This document shows positions 22,859-30,589 of a stretch of 58,958 nucleotides of DNA, one piece after another. Every line of letters begins with the position of its first letter. Within the stretch, counting starts at the first letter, position 1. The stretch lies in the NCBI RefSeq assembly GCF_900544955.1, contig NZ_UQXD01000010.1, positions 1 through 58,958 on the forward strand. The letters run 5' to 3'. The notes under the pieces were generated by a model. It was given only the letters and a program-made list of their open reading frames with translations, made no database searches and was not told where the DNA came from. The translations under genes were made by a program, and so were the position numbers. This DNA is from an uncultured Oscillibacter sp. (GTDB taxonomy: Bacteria > Bacillota > Clostridia > Oscillospirales > Oscillospiraceae).

Positions 22859-23911
22859 ATGAACGACTTCGCCTTTCAATGGCACATCACCGAGAGCTGT
22901 GACCAGCGGTGCAAGCACTGCTACATCTACGCCCAGGGCTCCCACGCGCAGTTTTGCGAAATGCCCCTGGCGGACATGGAGAACGTCCTGGAAAACTGCC
23001 TGGCCTTTTGCCGGAAGGCCGGGAGGCGGCCCTACTTCTACCTCACCGGCGGCGATCCCCTGCTCCACCCCCAGTTCTGGGCGCTGGCGGAGCGCCTGCG
23101 GGAGCGGGACCTGCCCTTTGCCATTCTGGGCAATCCCTTCCACCTCACCGACGAGGTATGCCGGCGGCTGCGGGCCTGCGGCTGCCGGAAATATCAGCTC
23201 TCCCTGGACGGCCTGCGGGAAACCCACGACCGCATCCGCCGTCCAGGCTCCTACGACGCCACCCTGGCGGCCATCCCCCTGCTCCGCCGGGCGGGCATCC
23301 GCGTGGCCGTCATGGCCACCGTGTCCCGGTGGAACCACCTGGAGATTCCGGAGCTGATCGACGTGGCGGTGGCGCACCGGGCGGACCTCTTCGCCTTCGC
23401 CCGCTACTGTCCCTCCCGGGAGGACCGGGACACCCTCTGCTCCCCCCAGGAGTACCGGGCGCTGCTGGAGCGGTGCTGGGAGAAGTTCCAGCGGTACGAG
23501 GCCCAGGGCTGCCGGACCGTCTTCTCCCGCAAGGACCACCTGTGGACGCTGTTCTTCTATGAAAAGGGGCTTTTCGACCCCGGCGCCTACCCGGCGGACG
23601 GCCTGATCCACGACGGCTGCGGCTGCGCCAACCGCCACATGACCATCCTCTCCGACGGGGCGGTGTACGCCTGCCGCCGCATGGAGAGCCGGGTGGGCAA
23701 CGCCCTGACCGACGATCTCTGGACGCTGTTCACCGGCGAGGCCTTCGACGCCTTCCGCCGGTACGACGCCTTTGAAACCTGCAGCAACTGCGAGCTGCTG
23801 CGGTTCTGCCGGGGCTGTCCGGCGGTGGCCGCGGGCTGCTGCGGGGACCCCTACGCCCCGGACCCCCAGTGCTGGAAGGAGGTGGCGGGATGGACGCCCA
23901 GACCTGTCTGA
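22859..23911 (+). CDS. Radical SAM/SPASM peptide maturase (ACGX system)
   Basis: A 350-residue radical SAM enzyme. The SAM-cluster motif is CDQRCKHC (Cys14, 18, 21), followed by YFYLTGGDPLLHP and YQLSLDGLRETHDRIR. The C-terminal SPASM region (about 255-345) has numerous Cys for auxiliary clusters, including GCGCANRHMTILSDGAVYAC and CSNCELLRFCRGCP. It should modify the preceding ACGX peptide. It lies 118 bp after the peptide and overlaps the next gene by 22 bp, so the latter is translationally coupled. Confidence 0.88.
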   Translation: MNDFAFQWHITESCDQRCKHCYIYAQGSHAQFCEMPLADMENVLENCLAFCRKAGRRPYFYLTGGDPLLHPQFWALAERLRERDLPFAILGNPFHLTDEVCRRLRACGCRKYQLSLDGLRETHDRIRRPGSYDATLAAIPLLRRAGIRVAVMATVSRWNHLEIPELIDVAVAHRADLFAFARYCPSREDRDTLCSPQEYRALLERCWEKFQRYEAQGCRTVFSRKDHLWTLFFYEKGLFDPGAYPADGLIHDGCGCANRHMTILSDGAVYACRRMESRVGNALTDDLWTLFTGEAFDAFRRYDAFETCSNCELLRFCRGCPAVAAGCCGDPYAPDPQCWKEVAGWTPRPV

Positions 23912-24510
23912 AAAAGCTGAAGCAGGCGGGCGTGCTGGCCTTTGCCACGGTGGACGCCCAGGGCGCCCCCCAGGTCCGCAGCATCAGCGCCATCCACTAC
24001 GAGCCCGAGGCCCTCTTCTTTTTCACCGCCCGGGGCAAGGACTTCTGCCGGGAGCTGCTGGCCGACGGACGGGTGCAGATTCTGGGCCTCACCGCCTCCA
24101 AGGAGATGATCCGCCTGTCCGGCCAGGTGGCGCCGGTCCCGGAGGCAGAGCAGTCCCGCTGGATCGACGCCATCTTTGCCGAACAGCCCTATCTCGCCAA
24201 CGTCTACCCCGGCGAAACCCGCCGCGCCGGCATCGTGTTCGCCCTCCGGCAGGGGGAACTCTCGTATTTTCACCTGGGCGTGCGCCCCATCTTCCGGGCC
24301 TCCTATGCCCTGGGCGGCGGAGCCGTCCGCCCCAAGGGCTACCGCATCACGGCGGATTGCACCGGCTGCGGCCTGTGCGCCGCAGGCTGTCCCCAGAGCT
24401 GCATTCTGCCCGGGACGCCCTATGCCATCCAGGAGCACCACTGCCTGCACTGCGGCGCCTGTGCCCGGCTCTGTCCCGCCGGGGCGGTCCGGCGGCTGGG
24501 CGATGGGTGA
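23890..24510 (+). CDS. FMN-binding (PNPOx-like) protein fused to 2[4Fe-4S] ferredoxin
   Basis: A 206-residue two-domain protein. Residues 1-140 read as a split-barrel flavin-binding/pyridoxamine oxidase-like domain (GVLAFATVDAQGAPQVRSIS, ALFFFTARGKDF). The C-terminal 60 residues carry two clusters, CTGCGLCAAGCPQSC and CLHCGACARLCP. A flavoprotein joined to a ferredoxin is well suited to deliver low-potential electrons to the radical SAM enzyme whose gene it overlaps. That role is inferred from position; domain calls are clear. Confidence 0.82.
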   Translation: MDAQTCLKKLKQAGVLAFATVDAQGAPQVRSISAIHYEPEALFFFTARGKDFCRELLADGRVQILGLTASKEMIRLSGQVAPVPEAEQSRWIDAIFAEQPYLANVYPGETRRAGIVFALRQGELSYFHLGVRPIFRASYALGGGAVRPKGYRITADCTGCGLCAAGCPQSCILPGTPYAIQEHHCLHCGACARLCPAGAVRRLGDG

Positions 24511-24568
24511 ACATCCCCTCCGCCCCGGGGTCCCGCCCTGTTCCAAGATAAGAAAGGAGCCATCCCCC

Positions 24569-25477
24569 ATGCCAGATAATCGGCAATCCCCATTCCCCGC
24601 CCGGGAGACAGCGCGGCTGCGCGCCGCCCTGGAGGCCGCCGACGCCATTGTGGTGGGCGCCGGGGCAGGGCTGTCCGCCTCCGCGGGCCTCTCCTACGGC
24701 GGAGCGCGGTTCCACCGCCACTTCGGCGATTTTGAGGCCCAATACGGCTTTCACGACATGTACACCGGGGGCTTCTACCCCTTCCCTTCGCCGGAGGCGC
24801 ACTGGGCCTATTGGAGCCGCCTCATTCTCCTCAACCGCTACCAGGACGGTCCTCTGCCGGTCTACGAGGCCCTGCGGTGCCTGCTGGCGGGCAGGGAGTT
24901 CTTCGTCCTCACCACCAATGTGGACCACTGCTTTCAAAAGGCGGGCTTTGACAAAGAGCGGCTGTTTTACACCCAGGGGGACTACGGCCTGTTCCAGTGC
25001 TCCGGCCCCTGCTGCCAGCGGACCTGGGACAATGAGGACGCCGTCCGGCGCATGGCGGCGGAACAGGCGGAGGGGCGGATTCCCCAGGCCCTGCTGCCGG
25101 TGTGCCCCGTCTGCGGCAGGCCCATGGCCATGAACCTGCGCTCCGACGACACCTTCGTGGAGGACGCGGGCTGGCACCGGGCCGCCGTGCGGTACCGGGA
25201 CTTTCTCCGCCGCCACCGCACGGGGCGGGTGCTGTTCTGGGAGCTGGGCGTCGGGTACAACACCCCCGCCATCATCAAATTCCCCTTCTGGCAGATGGCC
25301 GCGGCCAATCCCCGCGCCGTCTACGCCTGCGTCAACAGCGGCCAGGCCGGCTGCCCGGAGGCCCTCCGGCGGCAGGCCGTCTGCATCGACGCCGACATCG
25401 GCGCGGTGCTGCGGGAGCTGGAAGCTCCGGCGGCGCCGGACGGAGAGGGAGGTGTCGGGCATGGACCGGTTGCATGA
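24569..25477 (+). CDS. SirTM-type (class M) sirtuin, probable protein ADP-ribosyltransferase
   Basis: A 302-residue sirtuin-fold protein with the NAD-binding VGAGAGLSASAGL, the Asn/Asp motif TTNVDHCFQKAGF, and zinc-site Cys in LFQCSGPCCQ and CPVCGRP. The usual catalytic His is replaced: the motif reads YTQGDYGLFQC. This substitution marks class M sirtuins, which in Staphylococcus and Streptococcus ADP-ribosylate a lipoylated GcvH-like protein. The gene overlaps a zinc-macrodomain gene, as in those operons, but no GcvH-L or lipoate ligase gene is present here. Confidence 0.85.
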   Translation: MPDNRQSPFPARETARLRAALEAADAIVVGAGAGLSASAGLSYGGARFHRHFGDFEAQYGFHDMYTGGFYPFPSPEAHWAYWSRLILLNRYQDGPLPVYEALRCLLAGREFFVLTTNVDHCFQKAGFDKERLFYTQGDYGLFQCSGPCCQRTWDNEDAVRRMAAEQAEGRIPQALLPVCPVCGRPMAMNLRSDDTFVEDAGWHRAAVRYRDFLRRHRTGRVLFWELGVGYNTPAIIKFPFWQMAAANPRAVYACVNSGQAGCPEALRRQAVCIDADIGAVLRELEAPAAPDGEGGVGHGPVA

Positions 25478-26249
25478 GATCGAAGCCCTGAACGCCCAGC
25501 TCCTCGCGGAGCTGCCGCAGTACCGGGAGGCGGCGGCCCGCTTCCCCGGCGACCTGCCCTCCCGGCGGCGGCTGCTCCGCAGCCTGATGAACCTGCGCCC
25601 GCCCATGCCTCTAAATCCCGGCTTTCTCGCCCGGCAGGACAGACTGCTCTCGGCGGAGCGGGAGGAGCGGGGGGTGGTGGACGCCATGGACCTCCCCCCT
25701 ACCGCCGCCGATCCCCGCATCGCCATCTGGCAGGGGGACATCACCCGCCTGGCGGCCGGCGCCATTGTGGACGCCTGCAACAGCGCCCTGCTGGGCTGCT
25801 TTTGCCCCTGCCACGGCTGCATCGACAACGCCATCCACTCGGCGGCGGGCCTCCAGCTGCGGGACGCATGTCACCGCCTCATGGAGGCCCAGGGCCATCC
25901 GGAGCCGGTGGGCCGGGCCAAGCTGACCGAGGGGTACAACCTGCCCGCCGATTTTGTGCTGCACACCGTGGGCCCCCTGGTCCAGGGCCCCCTCACGGCC
26001 CGGGACTGCCGAGACCTGGCGGCCTGCTACCGCGCCTGCCTCCGCCTGGCGGCGGAGCGGGGAATCGAGAGCGTGGCCTTTTGCTGCATCTCCACCGGGG
26101 AATTCCACTTCCCCCCGGAGCGGGCGGCGGAGATCGCGGTGGAGACGGTGCGGGACTTCCTCTCCCGGGACGCCGCGCTGCGCCGGGTGGTATTCAATGT
26201 GTTCACCGATGCAGACTTGGACTTATACCGCCCGCTGCTGGCCCGCTGA
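25461..26249 (+). CDS. Zinc-dependent macrodomain protein (ADP-ribosyl hydrolase)
   Basis: A 262-residue protein with a macrodomain: IWQGDITRLAAGAIVDACN, then the zinc-macro signature CFCPCHGCIDNAIHSAAG with metal-ligand Cys and His residues, and CISTGEFHFPPERAA. Zinc macrodomains paired with SirTM remove the ADP-ribose the sirtuin adds. The start ATG at 25461 overlaps the sirtuin stop, so production is coupled. A strong terminator follows, ending the unit that begins with the ACGX peptide. Confidence 0.88.
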   Translation: MDRLHEIEALNAQLLAELPQYREAAARFPGDLPSRRRLLRSLMNLRPPMPLNPGFLARQDRLLSAEREERGVVDAMDLPPTAADPRIAIWQGDITRLAAGAIVDACNSALLGCFCPCHGCIDNAIHSAAGLQLRDACHRLMEAQGHPEPVGRAKLTEGYNLPADFVLHTVGPLVQGPLTARDCRDLAACYRACLRLAAERGIESVAFCCISTGEFHFPPERAAEIAVETVRDFLSRDAALRRVVFNVFTDADLDLYRPLLAR

Positions 26250-26298
26250 CGTCCCAAACCGCCGGTTTTCCCATCCGCCCCCCTGTTTTGCCCCGCCC

Positions 26299-26344
26299 AA
26301 CGGCACAGCCGGTCCAAAAAGTGGACCGGCTGTGCCGTTTTTTT
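26299..26344 (+). terminator. Terminator after the macrodomain gene
   Basis: AACGGCACAGCCGGTCCA (26299-26316) and its complement (26322-26339) form an 18-bp stem followed by T7. Confidence 0.92.
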
Positions 26345-26508
26345 GCCGGAGCGGCCGGGTTTTCTCCGCTTTACCTGTCAACTTTCTGCTAAAATTCAAA
26401 AATCGTTTCAATACGCCCCGGAAGAAACCCTCTATAATAAAACCAAATCATTCATCCGCGCCGTCCCAGCCGCCCAAATTTTTTAGAACCAACAGGGAGG
26501 AACCGCAC

Positions 26509-27876
26509 ATGAGCCCCAAAGAACTGCTGTTTGCCGCGCTGTCCCACAAACCCACCCCCCGCCCCGCCTGGGTGCCCTTTGCCGGGGCACACGCCGCCAA
26601 GCTGCTGGGCTACACCGCCACGGAGTTCCTGCAAAGCGAGGACAAGATGGTGGAGTGCCTGCTGGAGGTCCACCGGATGTTCAAGCCCGACGGCGAATGC
26701 TGCATCTTCGACCTCCAGGTGGAGGCCGAAATTTTAGGCTGCGACCTGGTGTGGGCGGACAACGGCCCGCCCTCCGTCTCCTCCCACCCCCTGGCCTGCG
26801 ACGAGGACGACGAGCCCATCGTCCCCTGTGAGTGCACCATTCCCGGCCCCGGCGACGGCCGCATTCCCAAAATCTGCAGCGCCATGCGCCGCATCAAGGC
26901 CGCCGTGGGCGACACCACCGCCCTCTACGGCCTCATCACCGGTCCCTTTACGCTGGCCTCCCACCTCCGGGGCAGTGATATCTTTATGGACATGTTTGAC
27001 AATGACACCTACGTTCACGACCTGCTGCACTACTGCAACCAGGTGGCCTGCAAAATGGCCGACTACTACATCGACGCAGGCATGGACGTCATCGCCGTGG
27101 TGGACCCGCTGATCTCCCAGATCTCCACCGCCGCCTTTGAGGAGTTCATGACGGAGCCCTTCTCCGCCCTCTTCGCCCACATCAAGGAGCGGGGCGCCTT
27201 CGCCTCCTTCTTCGTCTGCGGCGACGCCACCCGCAATGTGGAGGCCATGTGCCAAACCGGCTGTGACGCCATCTCTGTGGACGAAAACGTAAACCTGAAG
27301 GCCGCCAAGGCCATCTGCGACCGGCACGGCGTCAGCATCGGCGGCAACATCCCCCTGACCACCACCATGCTCCACGGCACCCAGCAGGACAACATGAAGT
27401 GGGTGGTGGAGCTGCTGGACTCCATTGAGGACAAGACTGGCCTGGTGGTGGCACCGGGGTGCGACATGCCCTTCGACATCCCCTTTGAAAACACCATCGG
27501 CTGCGCCCAGGCGGTCTTCCAGACCGACGCGGTGCGGGAGATGGTAAAGGATTACGTGGCGGTGGACGACACCATGGATGTGGACTTGCCGGACTACGCC
27601 CACCTGGACCGCCCCCTGGTGGAGGCCTTCACCCTGGACCCGGCCACCTGCGCCGCCTGCACCTACATGGTGGCCGCCGCAGACGAGGCCAAGGCGGCCT
27701 TCGGCGACCGGATTCACTACAAGGTCTACAAGTACACCGTCAAGGAGGACATCGCCCGGACGAAAAAAATGGGAGTGCCCAACCTCCCCTCCCTGTATAT
27801 CAACGGCCAGCTGGCGTTCCAGTCCATCATTCCCTCCAAGGAGGAGCTGGACGCCGCCATTCTCAAGCACCTGTAA
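26509..27876 (+). CDS. URO-D/MtaA-family methyltransferase-like protein fused to a thioredoxin-like domain
   Basis: A 455-residue protein. Residues 1-350 have the uroporphyrinogen decarboxylase fold used by MtaA/MtbA-type corrinoid:cofactor methyltransferases, with Cys237 (FFVCGDAT) and Cys318 (VAPGCDMP) at the usual zinc-ligand positions. The third ligand, normally His two residues before the first Cys, is Phe235. Residues 370-455 form a thioredoxin-like domain with CAAC (381-384) and a cis-Pro in NLPSLYINGQ. The fusion is unusual. It heads an operon with DUF5714, radical SAM and G3E GTPase genes; ATG follows GGGAGG. Confidence 0.8.
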   Translation: MSPKELLFAALSHKPTPRPAWVPFAGAHAAKLLGYTATEFLQSEDKMVECLLEVHRMFKPDGECCIFDLQVEAEILGCDLVWADNGPPSVSSHPLACDEDDEPIVPCECTIPGPGDGRIPKICSAMRRIKAAVGDTTALYGLITGPFTLASHLRGSDIFMDMFDNDTYVHDLLHYCNQVACKMADYYIDAGMDVIAVVDPLISQISTAAFEEFMTEPFSALFAHIKERGAFASFFVCGDATRNVEAMCQTGCDAISVDENVNLKAAKAICDRHGVSIGGNIPLTTTMLHGTQQDNMKWVVELLDSIEDKTGLVVAPGCDMPFDIPFENTIGCAQAVFQTDAVREMVKDYVAVDDTMDVDLPDYAHLDRPLVEAFTLDPATCAACTYMVAAADEAKAAFGDRIHYKVYKYTVKEDIARTKKMGVPNLPSLYINGQLAFQSIIPSKEELDAAILKHL

Positions 27877-27926
27877 CCCGCCCCGGCAAACTGCCCGGCC
27901 ACTCTTTTTTTGACGAGGTGAATCCC

Positions 27927-28538
27927 ATGCCCATGCTGCCCGACTCCCATCAGATGGACCTGATGGAGACCGCCTGCCTCGCCCTCTTTGACGAGGGCCG
28001 CCCCCTGTCCGCCCTGGCGGCGGCGGAGGCGCTGCTGGCCCTTCCCGACCTGCCCATGCACTGTCCCGGCCACCACTATCTGACCCCCGCCGCCCTGCTG
28101 ACCGCCGCCCACCGGGCCTGCGGCAGTCCTCGGGAGCGGCTGTGCGCCGACCTGAAGCTGGCCAAGGAGCGCTCCGCCATCATCCCCGGCGGCGTCTGCG
28201 GCCAGTACGGCTGCTGCGGCGCGGCCATCGGCGCCGGTATTTTCGCATCCGTCTGGCAAAAGACCACCCCCCTGTCCAAAACCGGCTGGGCCGCCGGAAA
28301 CCGGATGACCGCCCGGTGCCTGGACGCCATCGCGTCGGTGGAGGGCCCCCGCTGCTGCAAGCGCGTCACCTATCTCACCCTCTCCGCCGCCGTATCCGCC
28401 GCCCGGGAGCTCCTGGAGCTGGACCTGGGCGCCGCCGGGGACATCCGCTGCCCCTACTCTGGGAAAAACCGGGAGTGCCGAAAAGACGCCTGCCCCTTTT
28501 TCCGGGCAGAGCCCGCCAAGGAGGAAGCCGTATGCTGA
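27927..28538 (+). CDS. DUF5714-family protein
   Basis: A 203-residue protein of the DUF5714 family, recognised from HCPGHHYLTPAALLTA, GGVCGQYGCCGAAIGAGIF and the C-terminal Cys-rich CPYSGKNRECRKDACPFF. The many conserved Cys and His residues suggest metal or cluster binding. The function is unknown; members occur beside corrinoid methyltransferase and radical SAM genes, as here. ATG 27927 is set by GAGGTG upstream. Its stop overlaps the radical SAM start, indicating translational coupling. Confidence 0.75.
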   Translation: MPMLPDSHQMDLMETACLALFDEGRPLSALAAAEALLALPDLPMHCPGHHYLTPAALLTAAHRACGSPRERLCADLKLAKERSAIIPGGVCGQYGCCGAAIGAGIFASVWQKTTPLSKTGWAAGNRMTARCLDAIASVEGPRCCKRVTYLTLSAAVSAARELLELDLGAAGDIRCPYSGKNRECRKDACPFFRAEPAKEEAVC

Positions 28539-29587
28539 CCATCGCCCCCCAGCTCCAGGCCATTTTGGACAAGGCCGCTCAGCGCCTGCCCCTCACCCGG
28601 GAGGAGTGCCGATACCTCCTGCTCCAGCCGGCGGCGTCCCTCGCCTCCGGCGTCATCCGCAGCGCGGCCAACGCCCTGATCCGGGAAAAGACCGGGAACG
28701 CCGCCATTATCATCGGCCAGGTGGGCATCGACATCCACCCCTGCGAGGCCGCCTGCCGGTTTTGCTCCTTCGGGGAGGGCCACACCGCCATGCCCGCCCT
28801 GCGCCTGGACAAGCCGGCCCTGAAGGCGGCGCTGGACGGCTTTCGCCAGGAGGACGACCTGTACGGCATGTACCTGATGACCATGGCCGACAGCGAGGAG
28901 GCCCTCCTGCTGGACATGGTGTCCTACGCCCGGTCCGTCACCCCCGCCACCACCCAGATTTGGGTGAACACCGGCGACCGCGACCGGTCCTTTTTCCGGG
29001 AACTGGCCGCCGCAGGCGCCAGCGGCGCCTACCACGTCTGCCGCCTGAGGGAGGGCACCGACACCCGCCTCTCCCCCCAGGCCCGCCGGAAGACCATGGA
29101 GGCCATCCGCTCCGCCGGTCTCCAGCTGTTCAGCTGCTGCGAGCCCATCGGCCCGGAGCACACGGTGGACGAGCTGGTGGAGAGCATCTTCCTGTGCCTG
29201 GATCTGGAGGTCTCCCAGTTCGGCGCCATGCGCCGCATCGCGGTGCCCGGCTCCCCCCTCTGGGACAAGGGCCAGATCAGCAATCTGGAGATGGCCCACG
29301 TGATGGGCTGCGTGGGCCTGGTGTACGCCTCCGTGGAGAGCGCCCGCTTTTTCGGCGTCCACGAGCCCTGCGAGTCCGGCTACCTCTCCGGCGCCAACTT
29401 CGTCACCGCGGAGACCGGGGCCAACCCCCGGGACACCCGGCAGGACACCAGCAAGGGCCGGGGCTGGGACATGAACCGCTGCCGGAAGCTGCTGTTCGAG
29501 TGCGGCTTCACCAGCCTCCTCCGGGGGGACGAGAGCCGCATCCCCCTGGACTACGCGTATCTGGCCCAGACAGATTCCCTCATGTAA
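28532..29587 (+). CDS. BioB/PylB-like radical SAM enzyme
   Basis: A 351-residue radical SAM protein with CEAACRFC (Cys71, 75, 78) after IGQVGIDIHP. It lacks SPASM clusters and is organised like the biotin synthase/HydE/PylB group, with a C-terminal segment containing GANPRDTRQDTSKGRGWDMN. Its partners (URO-D/thioredoxin fusion, DUF5714, G3E GTPase) point to cofactor or metal-site maturation rather than biotin synthesis, but no substrate can be assigned. It overlaps the upstream gene by 7 bp. Confidence 0.8.
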   Translation: MLTIAPQLQAILDKAAQRLPLTREECRYLLLQPAASLASGVIRSAANALIREKTGNAAIIIGQVGIDIHPCEAACRFCSFGEGHTAMPALRLDKPALKAALDGFRQEDDLYGMYLMTMADSEEALLLDMVSYARSVTPATTQIWVNTGDRDRSFFRELAAAGASGAYHVCRLREGTDTRLSPQARRKTMEAIRSAGLQLFSCCEPIGPEHTVDELVESIFLCLDLEVSQFGAMRRIAVPGSPLWDKGQISNLEMAHVMGCVGLVYASVESARFFGVHEPCESGYLSGANFVTAETGANPRDTRQDTSKGRGWDMNRCRKLLFECGFTSLLRGDESRIPLDYAYLAQTDSLM

Positions 29588-29611
29588 TTTGAAAGGTTGG
29601 AGGCTGCTCCC

Positions 29612-30526
29612 ATGGCAAAGCTCTATCTCATCACCGGCTTTCTCGGCGCGGGAAAGACCACCTTTCTCCAAGAGCTGGTCCGCCTGTTTCCAGGACAAAA
29701 AATCGCCCTCATCATCAATGAATTCGGCAAGACCGGCGTGGACGGCACCCTGCTCCAAACGCTGGGCATCGCCCTGACGGAGATCAACAACGGCTCCATC
29801 TTCTGCTCCTGCCAGATCGGGCAGTTTGAGGAGGCCCTCCGGGCCGTGGCGGACCAGGCGCCGGACCTGGTGTTTGTGGAGGCCTCCGGCCTCTCGGACC
29901 CCACCGCCATCTGCGGCATCCTGGCCCAGCCCCAGGTGGGCCGGAAGCTGGAGTACGCCGGGGCCGTCTGCCTGGTGGACGGCGTCCGCTTCCAGAAGGT
30001 CTACCAGACCGCCCGGGTCTGCCGGATGCAGCTGGCGGTCAGCGACCTGGTGCTCATCAACAAGGCGGACCAGGCCACCCGGGAGCAGTTGGACGCCATC
30101 CGCGCCGTCGTCCAGGCCCAGAGGCCCGGGCGGCCCGTCTATGAGACCACCTTCGGCCGGGTGGAGGCGGCCTGGCTGGAGGCCATGGCCTGCCCGGCGG
30201 AGGGTGCCTCGGACCTCCAGATTCACACCCGGGACATCACCCTGCAAAAACTCACATTGGAGGTGGGCGGCTTCGACCTCACCACCCTCACCGCCTTTCT
30301 CAGGATGTTCGCGGAGGACACCTACCGGATCAAGGGCTTTGCGGACCTGCCGGAGGGCCGGTACTTCGTGGACTGCGTGGGGCCGCTGGTGGCGCTGCAC
30401 CCCTTCTCCGGCCGCGTCCGGGAGCCCGGCCGCCTGGTGGTGCTGTTCGGCAACGGCCTGCCCGCTCGGAAGAGTATCAAGGCCGCCTGCGTCTGGTACC
30501 CGGACTGCACCGTGACCATGGCCTGA
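29612..30526 (+). CDS. G3E-family (CobW/COG0523) GTPase
   Basis: A 304-residue GTPase with Walker A GFLGAGKTT (9-17), the Walker B-like EASGLSDP, the guanine motif NKAD and a C-terminal CobW domain. The metal-binding CxCC loop of the family appears as FCSC. G3E proteins insert or guard metals (Zn, Co, Ni) in client enzymes. In this operon the likely client is the URO-D-type zinc methyltransferase or the corrinoid pathway. ATG 29612 follows TTGGAGG. The gene ends at a bidirectional terminator. Confidence 0.88.
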   Translation: MAKLYLITGFLGAGKTTFLQELVRLFPGQKIALIINEFGKTGVDGTLLQTLGIALTEINNGSIFCSCQIGQFEEALRAVADQAPDLVFVEASGLSDPTAICGILAQPQVGRKLEYAGAVCLVDGVRFQKVYQTARVCRMQLAVSDLVLINKADQATREQLDAIRAVVQAQRPGRPVYETTFGRVEAAWLEAMACPAEGASDLQIHTRDITLQKLTLEVGGFDLTTLTAFLRMFAEDTYRIKGFADLPEGRYFVDCVGPLVALHPFSGRVREPGRLVVLFGNGLPARKSIKAACVWYPDCTVTMA

Positions 30527-30532
30527 GCCCCC

Positions 30533-30587
30533 GAAAAAAGACCGCCCGCACCCGCCGAAACGGCGGGGGCGGGCGGTCCTCGTTTTT
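30533..30587. terminator. Bidirectional terminator between the G3E and AraC genes
   Basis: GACCGCCCGC (30540-30549) pairs with GCGGGCGGTC (30569-30578) around an inner CCCGCCG-AAA-CGGCGGG stem, with A/T runs on both sides. Confidence 0.85.
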
Positions 30588-30589
30588 CC

